A program made the position numbers and the translations under genes. A stretch of DNA of 29,117 nucleotides, taken from SFHK01 sp963618055. GTDB taxonomy: Bacteria > Bacillota > Clostridia > Christensenellales > Aristaeellaceae. Under the pieces are notes generated by a model that saw nothing but the letters and a program-made list of their open reading frames with translations, had not been told where the DNA came from and did no database searches. Of the stretch, positions 6,677 to 15,200 are shown piece by piece. The DNA lies in contig CAVERI010000029.1 in assembly GCA_963618055.1 (NCBI GenBank), forward strand, positions 1-29,117. The letters are read 5' to 3'. The stretch's first letter is position 1, and every line of letters begins with the position of its first letter.

Positions 6677-8611
6677 TCAGGTCTTTTTCGGCAGCAGCAT
6701 CGGCATGTACAGGCCGCCCTGCACGCTGCGCGCGATAAAGGAGACGAACCGGCCGGACTTGGTGTCGTACCAGTCGGAGAACGGCACGCGCGTGTCGGTC
6801 GTGCGCAGGTAGTGCGCGATCGGCGCGATCAGGCGGCGGAACGTGGCGGCGCTCTGCGCCATGGACGCGCACCAGAGAATCCAGTCGCTCTTGGTGTAGT
6901 CCGCGCGGGAATCCAGCGGCAGGCCGAATTCGTTGATGCGGGGCAGGTAGCTGTCCGTCTCGCGGGCGTAGAAGTCAATCGGCAGCAGGTTCAGGTTCAA
7001 AACCAGATCCCACACCAGATTATACTTCATGCTCCAGCCAGTGCCATCGAAGGTCAGGGCGGTATAGCCGTCCAGCTGGGCGCGCGTAAGCCAGCTCTTC
7101 GCCATGGCGTGCGCGCGCTCGTCCCATTTGCGCGCTTCCGCGTCGTGTCCCAGCCGCTTCAGAATGCGGGAGAAGCAGGCAATGCCGACCATGGCCTTGG
7201 CGGACAGGTTGACGTTGCGCGCCAGATGACCGGCGAAATCGTCCGTGCAAAGCTGCTCGCCCGGATCCTCGCCGAACTCGTCCAGATAGCGCACCCACTT
7301 GCGCAGCGTTTCGATGTGCTTGTGCAGAAGGTCGTCCTTCGCGCCGAAGGAAACGGCGGTTTCCAGCATCACGAGCATGTTGCCGCATTCCTCAACGGGC
7401 ATCTGATAGCGGGGATTGTACACCTTCACGCCGGCGGGATAGAGATAGTAGGGCAGCGGCGTGCTGCCGTTGCGGATGTGCCCGGCGGCGTACACCTGAC
7501 CGGTGGCGTAGGGATAGCGCCCCACGTCGTGCGGCGCGAAATCCTCGCCCCAGACGGGCATTTCGGCGAAGGTGAGCACGGGGCGGCACAGCGCGTTGAC
7601 CAGCTCCGGGCAGTACTTCAGGAAGATCGGGATGGACGGATAGCTCACGTCCACCGTGCCGATGCAGCCGTTGGAATCGTTTTCTTTGGAAAGCAGCGCC
7701 ATTTCGCCCTCGGGCGTGGCGATCAGCTTGTGCGCGGCGAAGGTGTGCCGCCAGCCCGCGGCGGCAATCCGCGCGTAATCGTCGCCGCCCTTGTCCATGG
7801 CCTCGTCCAGCACGCGCGCGTCCAGCGCGTCACAGGCGGCAAACAGCTCGTCCCTGCGGGCGGCAAATTCGACCAGCGCCTGCACGAGGGTTTTGCCGTT
7901 TCGCGCGTACCACGCGCGGCACAGCGCACCGAAGTAGTTGATGGAGGCAATGTCGTCATAGCCCAGCATGAGGCAGCGGTGAACCGTTTCGCCGGAAACG
8001 GTGAACGCAGCCTCATAGCTCACGCCGTTCGCGTCCGAGGAAACCGAGTCGGGAGAGGCGATATACAGATAGCCCCAGTCGATGGTGATGTGGTCGCCGC
8101 TGTTTCCGAGCACGCGCTGCTGCGATTGCCCGACGAAGGCGACGTTCAGGTCGCCGGTCGCGTAGTGGTCAAAGCTCAGCATGGGCTGCAGGGAATCGTC
8201 ATAGCACAGGGTGGAGGACGCGTTCATGCGCACGGTGACTTCGTGCGCCCTTCCGTCCACGGAGCGCGCGGCGAAGCGCACAAAGGTGATGGGGGTGGAA
8301 AGCACGTCCAGATCATCCGGCAGCGCGGGGGTCTGGAAGGTGACGGTCAGCTCCACGCCCGCGGCCTCCATCACGCTGATTGTGGCGGTGGGCGTCACGC
8401 GCAGGGAGGTGGTCTTCATGGCGGGCGTATTGACGCGTCCGCTCAGAAAGCGATAGCGCCTGCCGTCGATTTCGGCGGTGCCGCTCATTTCCTTCATGGC
8501 GCCGCTCCAATGAACGGGGTGCGCGTCGGTCAGTGTGTCGCCGGGCAGCCAAATGGAAAAATAGGGGTCGTTTGCAATCAGCGGAAGCGCGGGCAGACGA
8601 TCGATGCTCAT
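6677..8611 (-). CDS. Glutaminase A-like protein (DUF5127/DUF4965/DUF1793)
   Basis: This 644-residue protein matches the glutaminase-A-like family named after fungal GtaA. It starts with PLIANDPYFSIWLPGD and WSGAMKEMSGTAEIDG, the typical N-terminal region, followed by a DUF5127-like beta domain. The middle DUF4965 region includes YARIAAAGWRHTFAAHKL, SKENDSNGCIGTVDVSYPSIP and YCPELVNALCRPVL. The C-terminal six-hairpin DUF1793-like region includes EECGNMLVMLE, LCTDDFAGHLARNVNLSAKA and the conserved YTKSDWILW. No signal peptide is present, unlike the secreted fungal enzymes. Enzymatic activity in bacteria is poorly established, and a glycosidase-like role is possible given the fold. AGGAG lies 7 bases before the ATG. 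Confidence 0.85.
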   Translation of the reverse strand: MSIDRLPALPLIANDPYFSIWLPGDTLTDAHPVHWSGAMKEMSGTAEIDGRRYRFLSGRVNTPAMKTTSLRVTPTATISVMEAAGVELTVTFQTPALPDDLDVLSTPITFVRFAARSVDGRAHEVTVRMNASSTLCYDDSLQPMLSFDHYATGDLNVAFVGQSQQRVLGNSGDHITIDWGYLYIASPDSVSSDANGVSYEAAFTVSGETVHRCLMLGYDDIASINYFGALCRAWYARNGKTLVQALVEFAARRDELFAACDALDARVLDEAMDKGGDDYARIAAAGWRHTFAAHKLIATPEGEMALLSKENDSNGCIGTVDVSYPSIPIFLKYCPELVNALCRPVLTFAEMPVWGEDFAPHDVGRYPYATGQVYAAGHIRNGSTPLPYYLYPAGVKVYNPRYQMPVEECGNMLVMLETAVSFGAKDDLLHKHIETLRKWVRYLDEFGEDPGEQLCTDDFAGHLARNVNLSAKAMVGIACFSRILKRLGHDAEARKWDERAHAMAKSWLTRAQLDGYTALTFDGTGWSMKYNLVWDLVLNLNLLPIDFYARETDSYLPRINEFGLPLDSRADYTKSDWILWCASMAQSAATFRRLIAPIAHYLRTTDTRVPFSDWYDTKSGRFVSFIARSVQGGLYMPMLLPKKT

Positions 8612-8627
8612 GTGTGTTCTCCTTTGT

Positions 8628-8650
8628 AAGGCGGAAATCCGCCTTTTTTT
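8628..8650. repeat. Hairpin in the 5' leader of the DUF4965 gene
   Basis: AAGGCGG (8628-8634) pairs with CCGCCTT (8639-8645) around an AAAT loop. On the forward strand it ends in seven T's, the shape of a terminator, but no forward gene precedes it. On the reverse strand it lies just after the predicted transcription start and just before the ribosome site. It could be a 5' stability hairpin or a block on antisense transcription. Confidence 0.6.
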
Positions 8651-8657
8651 CGCCTAT

Positions 8658-8686
8658 AGTGTACCATAGTTCAAGGCAAATTTCAA
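8658..8686 (-). promoter_or_regulatory. Promoter of the DUF4965-deacetylase operon
   Basis: On the reverse strand TTGAAA (8686-8681), 17 bases and TACACT (8663-8658) with a TG one base upstream form an extended -10 promoter. It starts only 9 bases after the metallophosphoesterase stop. Confidence 0.75.
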
Positions 8687-8695
8687 GGCGCGCCG

Positions 8696-9547
8696 TCAGC
8701 GGAACGTGATTTCGCGGGCGCAGTCGCGGAAGCTGCCGCCGGTGACGATCTGCGGAATGCCGGAGGGCAGCGTGTCTTCAAAATCAAAGTGCAGATGCCC
8801 GGCCAGTATGGCGCGGATGGCGGGCTCGTGATTTACGTAATCGATGAAGCGCAGCGTGTCGTCGTCCGGCTTCTGCTGAATGCGGCGATCCTCGCTGTAG
8901 TTTGTCATCAGAGATTCCGGCGTGCCGGTCAGATAGGCGCAGGGCTGCTTAACTGCGTTCATTGCGTAATCATACAGCTTCTGCGTGTGCAGCGGATTGT
9001 GCAGCAGCAGAACGATGGGCAGACCGCGCGAGACCTCCAGCTTCAGGCGGCGAAGCTGTCCCGCGTCGAAGCGGTAGTAGCCGTCGTCCATGGCCACAAA
9101 GTTGACGCCGCCCATCACGCGGCTGTCGCAGAGCAGGTTGTATTTGAAATATGCCTGCACAAAGGCGTAGGTCTGCATGCGATAGGGCACGTCCTCAAAC
9201 GCTTCACCGACATACTGGCTGTATTCGTGGTTGCCCGCGCAGAGAAAATGATCCACCCTGTCCAGCTGGGTTTTGGCGTATTCGAGGGTTTTGAAGGATA
9301 CGAAGTCCAGAATATCGCCGGTGTACAGCACCGGCAGGCCGTGCGCACGGGCGTAGTTGATCTGCTGCTCAAACAGGGCGAGGTTGTCACCGGTGGGCTG
9401 ATTGAAACACGCGCTGCGCGAAACGGCCAGCGCGCGCTTGCGCTCGTCGTCCCGCTCGTCGGCCAGCGCGACGTGCGTGTCGCTCAGGTGCAGCGCGGTG
9501 AAGGGGGCGGGCAGACCGATGTCCAGCGTGGTGCGGGTGATCTTCAT
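8696..9547 (-). CDS. Metallophosphoesterase (calcineurin-like)
   Basis: This 283-residue cytoplasmic protein has the full set of calcineurin-like phosphoesterase motifs in order: LSDTH (metal Asp23 and His25), LYTGDILDF, CAGNHEYS, LLLHNPLH and LAGHLHFDF. These coordinate two metal ions and hydrolyse phosphomonoesters or phosphodiesters. The ATG at 9547 is preferred over an in-frame ATG 39 bases earlier. It has an AAGGAA site, the homology begins there (MKITRTTLDI), and the earlier start lies on top of the predicted -10 region. The gene is divergent from the alcohol dehydrogenase and followed by the DUF4965 gene on the same strand. The substrate is unknown. Confidence 0.88.
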   Translation of the reverse strand: MKITRTTLDIGLPAPFTALHLSDTHVALADERDDERKRALAVSRSACFNQPTGDNLALFEQQINYARAHGLPVLYTGDILDFVSFKTLEYAKTQLDRVDHFLCAGNHEYSQYVGEAFEDVPYRMQTYAFVQAYFKYNLLCDSRVMGGVNFVAMDDGYYRFDAGQLRRLKLEVSRGLPIVLLLHNPLHTQKLYDYAMNAVKQPCAYLTGTPESLMTNYSEDRRIQQKPDDDTLRFIDYVNHEPAIRAILAGHLHFDFEDTLPSGIPQIVTGGSFRDCAREITFR

Positions 9548-9584
9548 AAGGGCGTTCCTTCCGTTTCTGCGTTTGTGTGTCATC

Positions 9585-9603
9585 ATTATATCGCCGCGCG
9601 GCG
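9585..9603 (-). promoter_or_regulatory. Promoter -10 and adjacent palindrome for the metallophosphoesterase
   Basis: A perfect TATAAT is read on the reverse strand (9590-9585). Next to it, in the spacer, is a 12-base perfect palindrome CGCCGCGCGGCG (9592-9603). No good -35 is visible at 17 bases. In GC-rich DNA the palindrome could be chance. Confidence 0.5.
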
Positions 9604-9649
9604 AATTTGTATGTTAAAATCCGGCGCATTCGTGAAGCGCACCGGGGCG

Positions 9650-9660
9650 GATGCTATAAT
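9650..9660 (+). promoter_or_regulatory. Extended -10 promoter of the alcohol dehydrogenase
   Basis: TATAAT (9655-9660) is preceded by TG with one base between (GATGCTATAAT). No consensus -35 is present, consistent with an extended -10 promoter. It lies 36 bases before the leader ORF. Confidence 0.6.
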
Positions 9661-9696
9661 GCTGGCAAGGCAGAAATAAAATGGGAGGGATTTCGG

Positions 9697-9738
9697 ATGA
9701 AAAACATCGTGAATATGGAAGAAGGACTGAACGCATGA
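9697..9738 (+). CDS. 13-codon leader ORF coupled to the alcohol dehydrogenase
   Basis: ATG at 9697 follows a GGGAGGG ribosome site by 8 bases and encodes MKNIVNMEEGLNA before TGA. The stop overlaps the dehydrogenase ATG as ATGA (9735-9738). The good ribosome site belongs to this tiny ORF rather than to the dehydrogenase, so translation of the enzyme may depend on it. No repeated regulatory codons are seen. Confidence 0.5.
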   Translation: MKNIVNMEEGLNA

Positions 9739-10937
9739 TTTCGCTGAGGACACTCTACTGCCGCGCGTTTCAGTTTGCGTTCAACCTTGGCGCGCGGCTT
9801 CTTCCGTGGCGCATGCCGTCCGTCGAGCGCGGCGCAGGCAGCGTTTCGCGCATTCCGGCGCTTTTGCGCGGGCTGAATGCGAAGCGGCCGATGATCGTCA
9901 CCGGCCCGCGCGTGCGGCGGCTGCTTTTGCCGGATATTTTGAAGGAGCTGGACGCGGCGGAAATCGAGTATCAGATTTTCAGCGACGTGGAAAGCAACCC
10001 GACCTCCGACACCTGCGAGAAAATCCGGGACGCGTATCGAGCCTCCGGGTGCGACAGCTTTCTGGCCGTCGGCGGCGGCAGTCCCATGGACGCGGCCAAG
10101 GCGGCCGCGGCGCTGGCTGCGCGGCCGGGCAAGACGGTGCGGGCGCTTTCGGGTCTTCTGAAGGTGCGCCGGGCGATTCCGCCGTTCATCGCCGTGCCGA
10201 CCACGGCCGGAACCGGCAGCGAGACGACGATTGCCGCGGTGATTACCGATTCTAAGACGCATCGTAAGGCGGCGATGATGGATCTCGCGCTCGTTCCCCG
10301 CTGCGCGGTGCTCGACCCCGTGCTGACGGCGGGGCTGCCGCCGCAGGTGACCGCCGCGACCGGAATGGACGCGCTGACCCACGCGGTGGAGGCGTACCTG
10401 TGCTGGACGTACAACACTCGCCAGAGCCTTCGCATGGCGGAGGAAGCCGTGGCCGCCATCTTCGCGAATCTGGAAAAGGCCTATGCCGACGGAAGCGACC
10501 TCGCAGCGCGGGAGGAAATGCTGCTTGCGTCGTTCAAGGCAGGGTTCGCGTTCACCCGCGCGGGCGTGGGCAACGTGCATGCCATTGCGCATACGCTGGG
10601 CGGCCTGTACGGAACCGCGCACGGACTGGCGAACGCGGTGATTCTGCCCGTGGTGCTGGAGGATTACGGCGAAGCGGTTTTCGCGAAGCTGGCGCGCTTG
10701 GCCGAAGTAGCCGGCATCGGCGGCGTGAATGAAGCGGAAAGGGCGCGCGGCTTCATTTCGGAGATTCGCGTCATGAACGCGCGCATGGGCATTCCGGACG
10801 GCTTCGATTTCATCCGGGACGAGGACGTTGACACGATGATTTCGTGGGCGCTGAAGGAGGCCAATCCCGTGTATCCCGTGCCGGTGATCTACGACCGCGC
10901 CCGGTGCCGGCGGGTGATCGATAGGCTGAGAAAATGA
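9735..10937 (+). CDS. Iron-containing (type III) alcohol dehydrogenase
   Basis: This 400-residue cytoplasmic enzyme belongs to the group III metal-dependent dehydrogenases (butanol dehydrogenase, 1,3-propanediol dehydrogenase, lactaldehyde reductase), which interconvert alcohols and aldehydes with NAD(P)H. The dinucleotide-binding loop GGGSPMDAAKAAA is present, then PTTAGTGSET, then the metal-ligand segments GMDALTHAVEAY and HAIAHTLGGLYGTAHGLANA with ordered His residues. The ATG at 9735 overlaps the stop of a 13-codon leader. A longer in-frame start at 9681 lies before the ribosome site GGAGGG and encodes a sequence unlike the family. The gene ends at a shared hairpin before the convergent WG-repeat gene. 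The substrate cannot be assigned. Confidence 0.9.
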   Translation: MISLRTLYCRAFQFAFNLGARLLPWRMPSVERGAGSVSRIPALLRGLNAKRPMIVTGPRVRRLLLPDILKELDAAEIEYQIFSDVESNPTSDTCEKIRDAYRASGCDSFLAVGGGSPMDAAKAAAALAARPGKTVRALSGLLKVRRAIPPFIAVPTTAGTGSETTIAAVITDSKTHRKAAMMDLALVPRCAVLDPVLTAGLPPQVTAATGMDALTHAVEAYLCWTYNTRQSLRMAEEAVAAIFANLEKAYADGSDLAAREEMLLASFKAGFAFTRAGVGNVHAIAHTLGGLYGTAHGLANAVILPVVLEDYGEAVFAKLARLAEVAGIGGVNEAERARGFISEIRVMNARMGIPDGFDFIRDEDVDTMISWALKEANPVYPVPVIYDRARCRRVIDRLRK

Positions 10938-10945
10938 AGAAAGCC

Positions 10946-10980
10946 AGCGGCTCCGCACGCAGGCAGCGCGCGGAGCCGCT
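10946..10980. terminator. Bidirectional hairpin between the dehydrogenase and the WG-repeat gene
   Basis: An 11-base-pair perfect stem (10946-10956 with 10970-10980) lies between two convergent genes. The reverse strand reads GGCTTTCTTC after it, a modest T-rich tail. The forward strand has almost none. Confidence 0.65.
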
Positions 10981-10996
10981 GTTCGGGTTGAATCGT

Positions 10997-12289
10997 TTAT
11001 TCCTTATACGACCAGATTTCCGTGCCGTCCATCCTGAACAGATGAACGCCGTCCTCGTCGCGCGCCTGAATATAGCCCGGCGCGGGGCACGAAAGCTCGC
11101 TGTAGACGATGGGCAGAACCTCGCGGCCATCCTCGTCAATCAGGCCGCAGCGCATGGTGTCGCTGAGCCAGATCAGGGCGCCGTCCACCTCCTCGGTGTC
11201 GAACGCGTTCACGACGAAGTAGTCCCTGCCGTCCACGGTGCCGAACAGGCCGAAATCCTGATACACCTCGGAAAGCTGCCTTCCGTTTGCGTCGGCCAGA
11301 TAGGCGCTCTTCGTGCCCCACTCGTCCGGATAGACGAACAGGCGTTTTTCGCCCGCCGAGTTAATGGTGCCGTTGGCGGGAACCTCGACGACGGTTTTCC
11401 CCGCGTCGTTCACGGCGCGCACGCTGTCCGTGGAGAACACCAGAAGGATGTTTCCGCTCAGCGCCGTGTAGGCGCCCTGCGTGTCGCACGTCAGCGTGTA
11501 CAGGTAGGATTGGTCGCTGGCGCGGAATACGTCGACCAGCTCGTTGTACTTCACGGCGGCGATCAGACCGTCCGAATCCGCAGGTCGGTCAATAAAGTCG
11601 TACTTCGGCATGATGCGCCAGTTGCCGCGCGTGTCGATCAGGCCGCTGCCGCTGTCCAGCGTGGCCACGGCGAGGCCGTTCATGAATCGGTCGGCGTAGG
11701 CGTACTGGGGGCGAAGCTGCCACTGCCCCTCGGCGTTCAGGTAGCCGTAGCGGCCGTTATCCACGGACAGCGCCTGAGACATGCCGTCCGAAAACGACCA
11801 CAGGAGCGAGGCGATCTTTACGCCGGTGGGGGACACGTAACCGCTTTTGTCGATCAGGTACACGCCGTCCGGGCTGTCGTCCCATACGTCGGTGCGCAGC
11901 GCCAGAAAGCCGCCCTCGCCGTTGGATACGAGCCACGTGTATTCGCAGGGAACCATCTCGTTCAGCTCCGCGTCCAGCACGCCGTACTTTTCGCCGCGGG
12001 CGTAGAGTATTGCGCCGTCCACGGCCTCCAGATAATCATAGGTCGCGTCGCCCCTGCGCGCGCCGGTCTCGTCCACGATTACAAAGCTGCCATCCTGCCG
12101 CTGCGCGGCGAAGAGACCGGGCAAGCCGAAGCTGATAAGCGTCGTGTATTCGCCGGGGGCGATAAGCGTCGTGCCATCCTCGCCCACCAGTGCCGCGCAG
12201 CTTGTGTTGATCGGTATGGCGGCGAGTGCCGGCGCGCACAGAAGGCTCGCCAGCAGAAGAACCGCAAGTATGCGCGAAAGTCTTTTCAT
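10997..12289 (-). CDS. Exported WG-repeat protein
   Basis: This 430-residue protein has a clear signal peptide (MKRLSRILAVLLLASLLCAPALA, cleavage after ALA near residue 23). The rest is built from repeated units typical of WG-repeat (KWG Leptospira-type) beta-propeller-like proteins: GLIDTRGNWRIMPKYDFI, RYGYLNAEGQWQLRPQYAYA, CGLIDEDGREVLPIVYSEL and more diverged copies. It is probably secreted or surface-located, with a binding rather than catalytic role. GAGGTGAG lies 4 bases before the ATG. It starts 10 bases after the polC stop, so it is probably the last gene of the frr-to-polC operon. Confidence 0.82.
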   Translation of the reverse strand: MKRLSRILAVLLLASLLCAPALAAIPINTSCAALVGEDGTTLIAPGEYTTLISFGLPGLFAAQRQDGSFVIVDETGARRGDATYDYLEAVDGAILYARGEKYGVLDAELNEMVPCEYTWLVSNGEGGFLALRTDVWDDSPDGVYLIDKSGYVSPTGVKIASLLWSFSDGMSQALSVDNGRYGYLNAEGQWQLRPQYAYADRFMNGLAVATLDSGSGLIDTRGNWRIMPKYDFIDRPADSDGLIAAVKYNELVDVFRASDQSYLYTLTCDTQGAYTALSGNILLVFSTDSVRAVNDAGKTVVEVPANGTINSAGEKRLFVYPDEWGTKSAYLADANGRQLSEVYQDFGLFGTVDGRDYFVVNAFDTEEVDGALIWLSDTMRCGLIDEDGREVLPIVYSELSCPAPGYIQARDEDGVHLFRMDGTEIWSYKE

Positions 12290-12299
12290 TCATCTCACC

Positions 12300-15200
12300 T
12301 CACATGCAAAGCTCGAAAAGACTCACCTGACTGCTTTCGGGAATGTCGTTGATACATCCTGCCGCCGCCAGCGTATCCACAACGGATTTTCCCACCTTCC
12401 GGCGAATCATGTCCTCGCGGGAAATGAACGGCCCGCCCTCGCGCACGTTCACCAGATTGATCGCCGCGCTCAGCCCCAGCCCGGGCAGCGACGACAGCGG
12501 CGGGAGAATGTGGGTGTCGTCCACCAGCAGGAATTTTTCCGCGTCGCTTTTGTACAGGTCGACCGGCAGGAGGGAAATGCCGCGCAGATTCATTTCCAGC
12601 AGCGTTTCCAGCAGGGAGTATTCTCCCTCGCTTTTTTCCTTTTCATCCTTCTCCATGCCGTCAATTTCCGCCATTCGGCCGCGAATCTGGTTTTCGCCGC
12701 ACACCATCGTGGCGCCGTTGAAATCCTCGGCGTTGCGCCACAGGAAGCAGGCGTAGTACGCGCCCGGATAGTACACCTTGAAATACGCGATGCGCAGCGC
12801 CATCGTGACGTATGCCACCGCGTGCGCCTTGGGGAACATGTACTCGATCTTTCGGCACGCGCCGATGAACCAGTCCGGCACCTTCGCCGCCTGCATGGCC
12901 TCCAGCATTTCGGGCTTCAGGTCGCCGCCCTTGCCGGCCGCGGCCTTGCCCTTGCGCACGAATTCCATGATGGTGAACGCCATTTTCGGCGGAACGCCGT
13001 AGTCCATCAGCTGGTTCATGATGTCGTCGCGCGTACAGATGGCGTGCTTCAGGTCGGTCTGTCCGGCCTTCAGAATGTCCTGAATGTTGCCCAGCCACAC
13101 GGCCGTGCCGTGGGAAAGGCCGGAAATTCGAATCAGCTCCTCCATCGTGGTGGGCTTGGTTTCGGTGAGCATGCCGCGCACGAACTTCGTGCCGAACTCC
13201 GGCACGCCCAGCGTGCCGGTGGGCACGCCCAGCTGCTCCTCGGTAAGACCCAGCGCCTTGGGGCTGGAAAACAGCGAAAGGATGTTGCTGAATACCTCCG
13301 CGTCGTTCAGCGGCACGGCCTGCGGCTTGATGCCGGTCAGATCCTGAAGGTTGCGCAGCATCGTGGGATCATCATGCCCCAGAATGTCCAGCTTCACGAG
13401 CACGTCGTGCATGGACGTGAAGTCGTAGTGCGTGGTGATGGTCTCACTGCTTACGTCGTCCGCGGGATGCTGAATGGCCGTGAACTGGTAGATTTCGTAG
13501 TTCTTCGGCAAAACGACCATGCCCGCCGGGTGCTGGCCGGTGGTGCGCTTTACGCCGGTGATGCCTTTGGCCAGACGCTCCTTTTCGGCGTTGGAGTAGT
13601 TCAGCCCGCGCTTCTCCGCGTATTTCAGCACGTAGCCGAACGCCGTCTTCTCCGCGACCGTGCCCATCGTGCCCGCGCGGAACACGTTCTCGGAGCCGAA
13701 CAGCTCCTTTACGTAGTTGTGGGCGCGCGGCTGGTATACGCCGGAGAAGTTCAGGTCGATATCCGGCACCTTGTCGCCCTTGAAGCCCAGAAAAACCTCG
13801 AAGGGGATGTTGAAGCCGTCCTTGTCCATGCGCGTGCCGCACACGGGGCAGTCCTTGGGCGGCAGGTCGAGTCCGCAGGTATATTGCTTGGGCACGTCAA
13901 ACTCGTAATGCTTGCACTTGGGACATACGTAATACGGCGGCAGCGCGTCCACCTCGGTGATGCCGGCCATCTTCGCCACGAACGACGAACCGACCGAGCC
14001 GCGCGAGCCGACGATGTAGCCGTCCGACAGCGATTTCTTGACCAGCTTGACGGCGATCATGTACAGCGTCGAGAAGCCGTAGCCGCAGATGGAGCCCAGC
14101 TCCTTATCCAGCCGGGCGCGAACGATCTCCGGAATCTCGTCGCCGAAGATTTCGTGCGCGCGGTTGTCGCACAGCTCGCGCAGGTTCTGCTCCGCGTCCT
14201 CCCAGAACGGCTGGAACGTGTCACCGCCGTCCGGCGCCTTCATGAACAGGTCGGGAATGTGCTCCACGCGCGCGGCAATCTCGTTCGGCGCCTTCACGAC
14301 CACGTTGTACGCTTCCTCCTCGCCCAGATAGGCGAATTCCTTCAGCATCTCGTCGGTAGTGCGGAAGTAGAGCGGCGGCTGATGGTCGCAGTCCTCAAAG
14401 CCCTTGGTGTCCATCAGAATGGCGCGGTAAATGGCGTCCTTCGGCTCCTTGAAGTGCACGTCTCCGGTCGCCACAACCGGCTTGCCCAGCTTTTTGCCCA
14501 GCCGGACGATATAGCGGTTGATGTCCTTCAGCGCTTCCTCGTCCTTCACAATGCCCTCGCGCACCATGAATTCGTTGTTGCCCAGCGGCTGAATTTCCAG
14601 ATAATCGTAGAACGCGGCGATTTTTTCGATCTCCGCCTCGCTCTTTCCGGCTACGATAGCGCGGTACAGCTCGCCCGCCTCGCAGGCGCTGCCAACGATG
14701 ATGTCCTTGCGCCACTTCTGAATGAGGCTGCGCGGCATGCGCGGCGTGCGGTGGAAGTATTTCAGATGCGCGTCGGAAATCATGCGGTTCAGGTTCGTCA
14801 TGCCGTCGCGCGACGTGGCCAGCAGGATGATGTGCCGGCTTTCGCCGCCCGCGTCCGTCTCAAACCAGCCGTTCAGCTGTTCGAGCCTGTCCAGCGGCTT
14901 GGTTTCGCGCATCGCGTTCAGCGTTTTTATAAGCACCTCGCCGGTGGCGCGCGCGTCGTGCACGGCGCGGTGCGCGTTCGTCAGCGAAATGCCTAAGAAT
15001 TTGCACAGCGCGCCCAGCTTGTGGCTCTTCTGCCCCTTGTAGAAGTTGCGCGTGAGCGCCAGCGTGTCCAGAACCGGATAGTCGAAGGGAAGATTCGCGT
15101 CGCGGAACGCGCGCCGGAAGAACGACATGTCGAACGACGCGTTGTGCGCCACAAGCACGCAGCCCTCGCAGAACTTCGCGAAATCGCCGATGACCTGCTC

